Of a stretch of 64,000 nucleotides of DNA, positions 1-6,925 are shown one piece after another. The number at the start of each line of letters is the position of its first letter. Position 1 is the stretch's first letter. Under the pieces are notes generated by a model that worked only from the letters and a program-made list of their open reading frames with translations, was not told the DNA's origin and did no database searches. Position numbers and translations under genes: made by a program. This DNA is from Vibrio owensii CAIM 1854 = LMG 25443 (GTDB taxonomy: Bacteria > Pseudomonadota > Gammaproteobacteria > Enterobacterales > Vibrionaceae). The DNA lies in the NCBI RefSeq assembly GCF_000817815.1, contig NZ_JPRD01000028.1, positions 186,307 through 250,306 of the forward strand. The letters are read 5' to 3'.

Positions 1-1853
1 TAATGCTGAGCAGTGAGTTGTTGATTGTCACTCAACGCCTTCTGATAGCTACTCAATACAATTTCTGCGCCTTTGTAAGAGAGGTGGCTTGCATCGGTGT
101 ACATGGCATTGTTGCTGCCCACTTTCATTGCGCATTTGCCCTGTTGGCAGATGTAGTTAGTAAGGTCGACAAACTCCACATGTTCAAATTGGTCAAAGTA
201 CGCTGCCAGCGTTGCTACATGATGCGGGTGTGACTGCTTCGGTGCAAAGTCACATTCATTGCCTTTGTTATCACCAAACAATTGCGCTTTCCATAAGCAT
301 TCGCCAATAGCATGCGGTGCAGAAGGTGTCGGACCAAAGACAACGATCTCTCTGTCTTCTAACTCGTTCAATAGATGGGTGAGCGACGCTTGGTAATCTT
401 GCTTAGAGAGCTCTTTATTGAAGTTAGAAGAAATCACCACACGTCGAATCGAAGGCGTATCCCGAATAGTTTCGACTGCATCGGTGAAGAAGCTTCGACA
501 CGATAGATTATTGACTCCTGCAATCATGTCGACATAACCCACTGCACAAGAATCTTGCGTAAGTTGGACAACCCCCGTAGGTGTGTCATTTGAGAGTTGC
601 TGAACAAAGACCATGCTGTGGCTGTTACCCAATACTGCGACAGTAGGCTCTGAAGATGAAGAACAAGTGTCGTTGATGGTTGTATTACCATTACATGCAA
701 TGCCGTAACCATTGTTTACGCGCATAGCTTCAAAAAATGCGCTACGGTCTGGAAAGCCTCCATTTTTATGACCGACGACACCAAAAGCAAGCAGCGGCAG
801 GGTGACTAACACAAGTGAAGCAGCAAGTGTGCTTATGCCGATTTTCTTGCGGCTACGGAAAGGCTTTTCAACAAAGCGCCAAGTAAGGTAAGAAAAGGCA
901 AATAGAGCCACTAGATAAAACGCGAGGCTGAACTCTTGTCCGGCAGTAAGTACGTAGCGATAAAAAACCAAGAAAGGAATGTGCCACAAATAAAGGCTAT
1001 AGCTGATCAACCCAATAAAAACCACCGATTTGAGACTTAAAGCTTTACCAAGCGTATTGTCTTTGGATGAGAACAAGATAATAAGTGCGGTGCCAATCAC
1101 AGGGATTAATAGCATAAGCCCGGCGCCATCTTTTGATTTATCAAACAACAAAGCAGAGGCGAGAACTAGCGTTAAACCAATCATAGCTAAGGTGTTGTTG
1201 GGTTTGATAACGGTTTTGCGCATCACTAGGGCAATCAGAGAGCCCGCTGCCAGTTCCCACGCACGGGAGAAAATCATGTAAAAGGCGAAATCAGGATCAC
1301 CACTGGCGTACCAAATAGTCATCAGGCTTAATGCAAACACCGCAATGAAGAAGGTGAGGTAAGACATGAGCTTGCCTCGTGCCAGAAGCATAAGCAGAAG
1401 AGGGATTACAATGTAGTATTGTTCCTCCACACCTAAGCTCCAAGTATGAAAGAGCGGATTGGCTTGTTCTTCCAGCCCAAAATAATTGTGCCCTTTGAGG
1501 TAAAGCAAAACATTAGAAGCGGACAGAATGGAAGACACAGAAAACTCGCCCACCTCTTTGTGTGCATGTGGAAGGAACAACCACCAAGAGAGTAGGTAAC
1601 ATACTGCAATAACCAGCAGCAGTAAGGGCAGAATCCTACGAATACGGCGCTCGTAGAAATCAGCAAGGCTGAATTGGTTCTTATCCAAATCGTTTATCAC
1701 AATTGTGGTAATTAAATAGCCACTGATCACGAAGAACACGTCTACGCCAATAAAGCCACCAGCGAACGCTTCGATGTCTGCGTGGAAGAAGATCACCAAT
1801 ATGACGGCAATCGCTCTTAATCCATCTATTTCTGCTCGGTAAGTCATCATCAT
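1..1853 (-). CDS. Membrane O-acyltransferase with C-terminal SGNH-like domain (OafA/YrhL type), 3' end at or beyond window edge
   Basis: Read on the minus strand from ATG 1853, behind a GGGAGAG ribosome site, about 617 codons are open down to base 3. The two remaining bases (TA) are compatible with a stop exactly at the edge or with continuation. The N-terminus carries the acyltransferase-3 opening YRAEIDGLRAIAV and the family's FFVISGYL and HTWSLGVEEQYY motifs within about ten hydrophobic segments. The last 230 or so residues are soluble and contain VLGNSHS, the nucleophile block of an SGNH esterase-like domain. Such proteins transfer acetyl or other acyl groups to cell-surface sugars (O-antigen, capsule or other glycans) at the inner membrane; the substrate cannot be read from the sequence. 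Two further in-frame ATGs follow directly, so the exact start is uncertain by one or two codons. Confidence 0.88.
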   Translation of the reverse strand, partial: MMMTYRAEIDGLRAIAVILVIFFHADIEAFAGGFIGVDVFFVISGYLITTIVINDLDKNQFSLADFYERRIRRILPLLLLVIAVCYLLSWWLFLPHAHKEVGEFSVSSILSASNVLLYLKGHNYFGLEEQANPLFHTWSLGVEEQYYIVIPLLLMLLARGKLMSYLTFFIAVFALSLMTIWYASGDPDFAFYMIFSRAWELAAGSLIALVMRKTVIKPNNTLAMIGLTLVLASALLFDKSKDGAGLMLLIPVIGTALIILFSSKDNTLGKALSLKSVVFIGLISYSLYLWHIPFLVFYRYVLTAGQEFSLAFYLVALFAFSYLTWRFVEKPFRSRKKIGISTLAASLVLVTLPLLAFGVVGHKNGGFPDRSAFFEAMRVNNGYGIACNGNTTINDTCSSSSEPTVAVLGNSHSMVFVQQLSNDTPTGVVQLTQDSCAVGYVDMIAGVNNLSCRSFFTDAVETIRDTPSIRRVVISSNFNKELSKQDYQASLTHLLNELEDREIVVFGPTPSAPHAIGECLWKAQLFGDNKGNECDFAPKQSHPHHVATLAAYFDQFEHVEFVDLTNYICQQGKCAMKVGSNNAMYTDASHLSYKGAEIVLSSYQKALSDNQQLTAQH

Positions 1854-2102
1854 CTCTCCCTAGTCAACAAACTCACTAACGCAAAATGCGCACCAAAAAT
1901 TAGGCTCATAAAATCAGTGAGTTAAATAGCATTCTGAAGATGAGAAGAGTTTTGCAGGATGACTTCTTATATTGATTTTCATTTTGAAAATTTAAAACTC
2001 AGCGGTTTCTAGCAAAATGACGTGCTACGGATGTAAATCAAAGAACGGTTGAACGGAAGTTTTTATACTCGGAACTAAGTGAACAAACTCAGAAACGAGG
2101 CT

Positions 2103-2378
2103 ATGAGCCAAAACGATATTCAAGCCAAGATTGCCAGCTTTACTTGTATCGAAGAAGCTTTGGATTACTTCGATATTGGTTTTGACAGCCGCTTTATTGA
2201 TAAACACAGAGTGGAGTTAGTAAAGCGCTTCAATGGCTATTTGATTCTGACTAAGCCTGAAGATTGGTTTGCGGCTCGCCGTGCATTAAAGAACGCATAC
2301 TGCAAAGTGCAGCGAAGTTTGTTGGATAAAACCACACGCTCGGCTTGTCGTGGTTGCACTTCTTGTCAGCGTCGTTAG
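2103..2378 (+). CDS. nifW: NifW-like nitrogenase-stabilising/protective family protein (orphan)
   Basis: A 91-residue protein that resembles the NifW family: a short helical protein with an EEALDYFDIGFD segment followed by KRFNGYLI and a basic helix. In diazotrophs NifW helps protect or mature the MoFe nitrogenase. No other nif gene is visible nearby, so its job here is unclear. The tail is cysteine-rich (CRGCTSC near residues 82-88), which could bind a metal or form disulfides. I chose ATG 2103, with GAGG just upstream, over an in-frame GTG at 2079 that lacks a convincing ribosome site. The gene stands alone and is convergent with nemA, sharing a terminator. The family assignment is from recall of the pattern and is moderately sure. 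Confidence 0.68.
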   Translation: MSQNDIQAKIASFTCIEEALDYFDIGFDSRFIDKHRVELVKRFNGYLILTKPEDWFAARRALKNAYCKVQRSLLDKTTRSACRGCTSCQRR

Positions 2379-2436
2379 AACCCATTTCAATACCCAAGCC
2401 ATAATGTCAGACAACACTGGGCGCAAAAAAAAAGAG

Positions 2437-2474
2437 AAACCCCGCAGATGCATTCAAACTCATCTGCGGGGTTT
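2437..2474. terminator. Bidirectional intrinsic terminator between nifW-like gene and nemA
   Basis: A perfect 14-bp stem (AAACCCCGCAGATG paired with CATCTGCGGGGTTT) with a 10-nt loop. An A-rich run lies on the left and a T-run on the right, so it can stop transcription from both converging genes. Confidence 0.92.
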
Positions 2475-2531
2475 TTGTCTATTCAACTTGCCTATTCAAA
2501 TAAGTCGGCTGAACTAGGCAAGCTCAACGGT

Positions 2532-3632
2532 TTAGTTTGCTTGGTAAGTCGGGTAATCCAACAGACCTTTTTCGTTACCACCAAACAGCGTCGCAGGATC
2601 GTGAGCCGTTAACGGGTAATCGTTCTTGATACGGTTCGGTAGGTCAGGGTTCGCGATGAACGGACGTCCAAAGCCAACCATATCTGCCAAGCCACTTTCT
2701 AGAGCTTCAGCCGCTTTCTCTGTGTTGTAGCGACCAGCATAGATGATGGTGCCTTTGTAAGCTTCACGAACGGCTGTTTTGAACTCAGCAGGCGTATCTG
2801 GTGCGTCATCCCAGTCTACTTCTGCAATGTGCATGTAAACAACGTTTAGCTTATCAAGCAGTGCCGCAGCAGCTGTGTAAGTTTCTACTGGTGTTTTATC
2901 TACAGTACCGTTTAGTGACGTAAACGGAGCAAGACGAACACCAACGCGATCAGCGCCAATCGCTTGAGTCATCGCTTCAACCACTTCACTCAAGAAACGT
3001 AGACGGTTTTCAACTGAACCACCGTATTCATCTGTACGGTTGTTTGCTTCAGAATCGATAAACTGGTTTACAAGGTAGCCGTTTGCTGCGTGCAGTTCGA
3101 TACCATCAAAGCCCGCTTCAATCGCATTCAATGCCGCTTGACGGTACTCTTCGATAACCACTTTGATGTCTTCTTTCGTCATCTCACGTGGTTCTACCAC
3201 GTCAACGAAACCAGGCTCATCTGTGCCGTTATCGATAAACACTTTCACGTTTTCTGCTTTTAGTGCAGAAGAAGAAATTGGCTGCTCACCACCGATGTTG
3301 TCAGGGTGAGTTACACGGCCTACGTGCCAAAGCTGAGCGAAGATCGCACCGCCTTTTGCGTGTACAGCGTCAGTGACTTTTTTCCAACCTGCGATTTGTT
3401 CTTGGCTGTAAATACCCGGAGTCCAAGCGTAACCTTGACCCATAGGTGAAATCTGTGTGCCTTCCGCAACAATTAACCCCGCAGATGCGCGCTGTGCGTA
3501 GTACTCAGCCATCATGTCGTTTGCGACGTTGCCAGGTTGGCTTGCACGAGAGCGAGTCATTGGTGGCATAACGATACGGTTCTGAAGCGTTAGAGAACCA
3601 AGTTGTACAGGTTGAAATAATGTATCTTTCAT
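2532..3632 (-). CDS. nemA: Old yellow enzyme family alkene reductase (N-ethylmaleimide reductase-like)
   Basis: A 366-residue FMN-dependent oxidoreductase, typical NemA length. It starts with LFQPVQLGSLTLQNRIVMPPMTRSR-type sequence, the FMN-binding N-terminal strand of the family. The substrate-binding pair His181/Asn184 sits in ELHAANGYLVNQF, and GFGRPFIANP near the C-terminus binds the FMN phosphate. These enzymes use NADPH to reduce activated C=C bonds (enones, N-ethylmaleimide) and nitro compounds in the cytoplasm. It lies 11 bp downstream of a glyoxalase I-like gene on the same strand, a pairing seen with enterobacterial nemA-gloA, where both respond to reactive electrophiles. No NemR-type repressor gene is in the immediate vicinity. 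Confidence 0.95.
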   Translation of the reverse strand: MKDTLFQPVQLGSLTLQNRIVMPPMTRSRASQPGNVANDMMAEYYAQRASAGLIVAEGTQISPMGQGYAWTPGIYSQEQIAGWKKVTDAVHAKGGAIFAQLWHVGRVTHPDNIGGEQPISSSALKAENVKVFIDNGTDEPGFVDVVEPREMTKEDIKVVIEEYRQAALNAIEAGFDGIELHAANGYLVNQFIDSEANNRTDEYGGSVENRLRFLSEVVEAMTQAIGADRVGVRLAPFTSLNGTVDKTPVETYTAAAALLDKLNVVYMHIAEVDWDDAPDTPAEFKTAVREAYKGTIIYAGRYNTEKAAEALESGLADMVGFGRPFIANPDLPNRIKNDYPLTAHDPATLFGGNEKGLLDYPTYQAN

Positions 3633-3643
3633 GACTAACCTCG

Positions 3644-4030
3644 TTATTTGCTTGTTTGAATCAATTCGATTTGGTAACCGTCAGGGTCTTTAATGAATGC
3701 GATATGAGTTTCACCGCCTTTCATTGGAACTGGTTCACGAGTGACATTGCCACCAAGTGCTTTGATTTTGTCGCATGCAGCGTAAATATCTTCACAACCT
3801 AATGCCATGTGACCGAACGCATTACCTAGGTCATAGCTGTCTGTGTCCCAGTTGTAAGTCAGTTCAATCGTCGCGCTTCCAGGTTGGTCTGCGTTACCGA
3901 CAAACACAAGAGTGTAGCGGTATTCTGTGTTTTCGAAGCGATCAAGCTCGCTCATACCAAGAACTTTGGTGTAAAACTCGACGGACTTATCCAGGTCAGT
4001 CACGCGGATCATAGTGTGAAGAAATTTCAT
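3644..4030 (-). CDS. gloA: Lactoylglutathione lyase (glyoxalase I)
   Basis: A 128-residue VOC-fold metalloenzyme that isomerises the glutathione hemithioacetal of methylglyoxal to S-lactoylglutathione. The expected metal ligands are visible: His5 in FLHTMIRV, a Glu in the central IELTYNW segment, His in GHMALG and Glu in GYQIELIQ. The start is ATG 4030, preceded by AAGAAGG at good spacing. An upstream in-frame codon at 4090 would add 20 residues with no family match. It is first in a two-gene operon with nemA, so the pair probably handles reactive carbonyl and electrophile stress together. Confidence 0.96.
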   Translation of the reverse strand: MKFLHTMIRVTDLDKSVEFYTKVLGMSELDRFENTEYRYTLVFVGNADQPGSATIELTYNWDTDSYDLGNAFGHMALGCEDIYAACDKIKALGGNVTREPVPMKGGETHIAFIKDPDGYQIELIQTSK

Positions 4031-4321
4031 ATTTAACCTTCTTATCTCGGCTTGTGAGGCAATGTCGGAGTGACAAAGGCATTTCAACAAGCAACGTTGT
4101 TGAAGCTAAAGATAAAGGTATTACATGCAAACATGAAATTATCATTGATTATTGTTTGTATAATATTCTGTTATCAAAATCGTAGGGTATTTGATCATTT
4201 TGGTGGCTCATTAATCGAAGTAAAAGCGCGAGGCACTTTAACCTTTTATTTTTAATATAAATTACTTACAGTGATTGATTATTGGATTGAATGCATACTC
4301 ATAGAAACAAAAGGACAGCGG

Positions 4322-4837
4322 ATGAATGAATCAGTGTATCGTGCAATGTCTTGGCTGAAAGGAATACTGGATAAGCAAGATATTCGTTACCAGATTGTCG
4401 GAGGTTTCGCCGCCCACCTTCATGGTGGTTCTCGGCCTATTGCTGACATTGACCTCTATATTGAAAGAGAGGATGTACATGAGCTTCTACCGTTCTTTCA
4501 ACCTTTTGTAAGTAAACCGCTTAAACACTACTGTGAAGAAGGGTGGGACTTAGAATACCTTCAGCTGATTTATGAAAACCAGAAAATCGAAATTGGATTG
4601 ACTCCGGGGACGAAGATTTTCAGCACCTCAAACCAACAATGGGTATTGCTTGATATTAATTTGGCCGAATCCGTACAGCGCGATTTTCATGGGCTCACTT
4701 TGCCGGTCATCAATGCAAGCTCTCTTGTTGAGTACAAACGAATTCTCAATCGAGAAGTCGATCAAATCGATATCAAAGAGCTAGAAGAAATCCAACAAGC
4801 GGATAGTGCTCAATCAATGACTCAAACCAGAATTTAG
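4322..4837 (+). CDS. Nucleotidyltransferase-fold protein (polymerase beta-like)
   Basis: A 171-residue protein with the nucleotidyltransferase signature VGGFAAHLHGGSR followed by ADIDLYI. Asp42 and Asp44 form the metal-binding DxD pair, and the Glu of KIEIGL is a candidate third acid. Proteins with this compact form are often annotated only as nucleotidyltransferases; some act in toxin-antitoxin (MNT) or tRNA/nucleotide modification roles, but no HEPN partner is adjacent. I chose ATG 4322, behind AAAAGGACAGCGG, rather than a GTG at 4271. It is the first gene of a rightward set: 21 bp separate it from the exported DUF3465-like gene. Substrate unknown. Confidence 0.75.
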   Translation: MNESVYRAMSWLKGILDKQDIRYQIVGGFAAHLHGGSRPIADIDLYIEREDVHELLPFFQPFVSKPLKHYCEEGWDLEYLQLIYENQKIEIGLTPGTKIFSTSNQQWVLLDINLAESVQRDFHGLTLPVINASSLVEYKRILNREVDQIDIKELEEIQQADSAQSMTQTRI

Positions 4838-4858
4838 AGAAATACAAGGCAACAAACT

Positions 4859-5263
4859 ATGAAGAAAAGTAAGTTTCTATTGGCATTAATACTCGGCAGT
4901 TTGGCTGTAATACCGAGTGTATCAATGGCGAATGACCAAGTATTGAAGCAAGCTTATCAATCGCAGCAAAGCGATGTACAAGTTCGAGGTTCAGGTGTAG
5001 TCATTCGTGTGTTACGAGATGACAACGTTGGCTCGAGACATCAAAAATTCATCCTTAAGCTAGAATCTCGCCAAACGCTTTTGGTTGCTCACAATATTGA
5101 CTTGGCTCCAAGAGTTGCGAATCTGAACGTTGGTGACCGTATTGAATTTAATGGTGAATATGAGTGGAATTCAAAAGGTGGTGTCTTGCACTGGACGCAC
5201 CACGATCCACAAGGACGCCACGAAGGTGGTTGGTTGAAACATAATGGTCGAACGTACCAATGA
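4859..5263 (+). CDS. Exported DUF3465-family OB-fold protein
   Basis: A 134-residue protein with a Sec signal peptide (MKKSKFLLALILGSLAVIP, cleavage probably after SMA around residue 24). The mature part begins near residue 40 with a small beta domain: GSGVVIRVLRDD, GSRHQKFILKL, LLVAHNIDLAPR, and a histidine-rich end HWTHHDPQGRHEGGW. This matches the DUF3465 family as I remember it. Function is unknown; the fold is presumed OB-like and periplasmic, and the His-rich C-terminus could bind metal or nucleic acid. Its stop overlaps the next gene's start by 4 bp (ATGA), indicating translational coupling with an acetyltransferase. Confidence 0.82.
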   Translation: MKKSKFLLALILGSLAVIPSVSMANDQVLKQAYQSQQSDVQVRGSGVVIRVLRDDNVGSRHQKFILKLESRQTLLVAHNIDLAPRVANLNVGDRIEFNGEYEWNSKGGVLHWTHHDPQGRHEGGWLKHNGRTYQ

Positions 5264-5781
5264 ACATTGTTCCGGAGCTAGATTTAAGCCCCGCCGAGCA
5301 TCTAGCCATCAAGCATTTGCGAAATGCCGCATTTCCTGAGCATCGGTCAGACCAATCTTATTACAAGCAGTTACCTCATTATCGTGCTCTTGAGTTTCAG
5401 GGTACAAAGCTGATTGGTTATATGGGGCTGGACTATCGCGTGATGAACTTGAATGAACAGCCAACCAAAGTGTTGGGGATCATCGATTTATGCGTTGATA
5501 CTGACTTCCAAGGGAAAGGTGTCGCTTCAACAATGCTTACTCGTGTTACAGAGTATGCCCAAGACAAAGACGTTGATTTCATCATTCTCGTGGCTGACGA
5601 TCCATCGCTTTATCTAAAAAACGGATTTCAGTGTTTTGAGGCAGAGGCGGCCTGGTTGAGAGTGCACGAACACAAAAATTATGGCGTCGCGGAAGAAAGG
5701 CTCAATGACCTTTATGTGAAACCATTGCGTGGTCAAATAGTGACAAAGGGTGCACTCGATTGGTTGGGGTATATGTACTAA
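5260..5781 (+). CDS. GNAT family N-acetyltransferase
   Basis: A 173-residue acetyltransferase. The acetyl-CoA pyrophosphate-binding motif A appears as VDTDFQGKGVASTML (Q-x-x-G-x-A/G pattern) after the beta strand VLGIIDLCV, and YLKNGFQCFE matches the motif B end of the fold. These enzymes transfer acetyl from acetyl-CoA to an amine of a small molecule or protein; the acceptor is not predictable. The start codon overlaps the stop of the DUF3465-like gene, so the two are likely co-expressed. A second, unrelated-looking GNAT follows 46 bp later. Confidence 0.88.
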   Translation: MNIVPELDLSPAEHLAIKHLRNAAFPEHRSDQSYYKQLPHYRALEFQGTKLIGYMGLDYRVMNLNEQPTKVLGIIDLCVDTDFQGKGVASTMLTRVTEYAQDKDVDFIILVADDPSLYLKNGFQCFEAEAAWLRVHEHKNYGVAEERLNDLYVKPLRGQIVTKGALDWLGYMY

Positions 5782-5827
5782 CCATCATAGAAAATATCGA
5801 ATTAGACATGATTAAGGAAAGGATGCC

Positions 5828-6265
5828 ATGAATGTCTCTCTGAGAGAGGTTACGAAACAAAACTATGAACTCGTCTGCGACTTGGATGTAACGAAACCAC
5901 AAGAAGAATTTGTAGCACGCAACATGTGGTCGCTGGTGGAGTCTTTCTACAACGAAGGCCATGTAGTTCGTGCAATCTATCTAGACGAGGAAGCCGTTGG
6001 TTTTTTCATGTGGGTTCATGAAGCAAGTGATAAAGTTTCTATTTGGCGTTTTATGGTCGATGCCAAACACCAAAACAAAGGAATAGGGCGAGTTGCATTA
6101 AAACTGGCAATCGAAGAGATCAAACAAGCGCCCAATCTCAAACATATAGAGATCTGTTACAACCCGACTAATCCAGTCGCTAAGCCTTTCTACAGTCAGT
6201 TAGGTTTTGAAGAAGTTGGTATGGATGAAGATGGTGAAGATATGTTGGCAATCATCGAACTCTAA
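5828..6265 (+). CDS. GNAT family N-acetyltransferase
   Basis: A 145-residue acetyltransferase with motif A VDAKHQNKGIGRVAL and the terminal segment CYNPTNPVAKPFYSQLGFEEVG, typical of the RimI/spermidine-acetyltransferase-like branch. A ribosome site (AAGGA) stands 8 nt before ATG 5828. The sequence GFFMWVHEASDKVSIWRFMVD resembles diamine N-acetyltransferases of the Bacillus BltD/PaiA type, so a polyamine acceptor is conceivable but unproven. It is last in the rightward group that begins with the nucleotidyltransferase. Confidence 0.87.
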   Translation: MNVSLREVTKQNYELVCDLDVTKPQEEFVARNMWSLVESFYNEGHVVRAIYLDEEAVGFFMWVHEASDKVSIWRFMVDAKHQNKGIGRVALKLAIEEIKQAPNLKHIEICYNPTNPVAKPFYSQLGFEEVGMDEDGEDMLAIIEL

Positions 6266-6361
6266 CGCACATACCATGAAAAAGGTGTCAGCACAGCTAA
6301 CCCCTCTGATTCAGAATTTGAAAACCCGTAATGGCCGCGTTTAGCTCCCTCTATCGGTCTT

Positions 6362-6541
6362 TCATTTTGCGTTAGTTACAGCAAGCAGTAATTCGAGCTC
6401 TTCAGGTGTCAGTAAGTCTTTGTTTTTCAGGACTTCACTTTCTTCTAAAGAAAGCCGCGTCTGGCTTATTAAGTATTTTTTTTGAGTTGGCGTCAGATCC
6501 TTAAGCGAATCTATCAACTCTTTAAAATTTGTGTTGTTCAT
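6362..6541 (-). CDS. Small uncharacterised ORF (59 aa)
   Basis: On the minus strand, ATG 6541 opens a 59-codon frame ending in TGA. The product is largely helical and charged (NFKELIDSLKDLTPTQKKYL, then LTPEELELLLAV). The LTPxQKKxL pattern loosely recalls the N-terminal leader of IS1595-type transposases, so it could be the remnant of a lost element, but no zinc-ribbon or catalytic sequence follows downstream. The ribosome site is weak (AGG, 4 nt away). It lies just 45 bp beyond the end of the T6SS regulatory operon and on the same strand. I do not recognise the protein. Confidence 0.38.
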   Translation of the reverse strand: MNNTNFKELIDSLKDLTPTQKKYLISQTRLSLEESEVLKNKDLLTPEELELLLAVTNAK

Positions 6542-6586
6542 AGCCTAGCATTTCCAATTAACGTAATATTTTTTATTGTTTTGTCA

Positions 6587-6922
6587 CTAATCCATGTTGG
6601 ATAAGTAATCAGTTATCTGTTGGTTTATCGTAACCAACTCTTTATTAACTATAGCCAGATCCCCGCTATCTGGTGCGATATTATCTCTTGTATGCTCCTC
6701 TATATTGTTAAGTGCTGATACTGCTGACTCCTCTCCAAAGCTTGAAAGGATGCCTTTTAAACTGTGTGACAATAGGAACAACTCAGGCCAATTTTGGTCT
6801 TGGTTAAGTTGATTAATACGCTCCAATCCATCTTCGTAGTCTTCCATATAGGTTGAGAAAACAGCAAAGATAATATCGACATCGTTATCCATATAAGTAT
6901 TGAGTACTTCGAAATTGATCAT
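6587..6922 (-). CDS. Hpt (histidine phosphotransfer) domain protein
   Basis: A 111-residue all-helical protein with the phosphoacceptor motif LSHSLKG; His53 would be the phosphorylated residue. It starts 3 bp after the stop of the receiver-domain gene, behind GGAGAT, so it is translated from the same message. Hpt proteins shuttle phosphate between hybrid kinases and receiver domains. No histidine kinase is encoded nearby, so the pair presumably receives phosphate from elsewhere or acts through binding. Its position at the end of the ppkA operon suggests that it feeds a signal into T6SS control. Confidence 0.9.
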   Translation of the reverse strand: MINFEVLNTYMDNDVDIIFAVFSTYMEDYEDGLERINQLNQDQNWPELFLLSHSLKGILSSFGEESAVSALNNIEEHTRDNIAPDSGDLAIVNKELVTINQQITDYLSNMD

Positions 6923-6925
6923 TGC

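Noticed and set aside
4070..4255. A 61-codon plus-strand frame upstream of the nucleotidyltransferase gene
   Set aside because: It overlaps the gloA leader, has no ribosome site and its product looks like chance translation of AT-rich DNA.
4322..4837. MNT-type antitoxin of a HEPN/MNT toxin-antitoxin system
   Set aside because: The nucleotidyltransferase motif is present but no HEPN-like helical partner gene is adjacent on either side.
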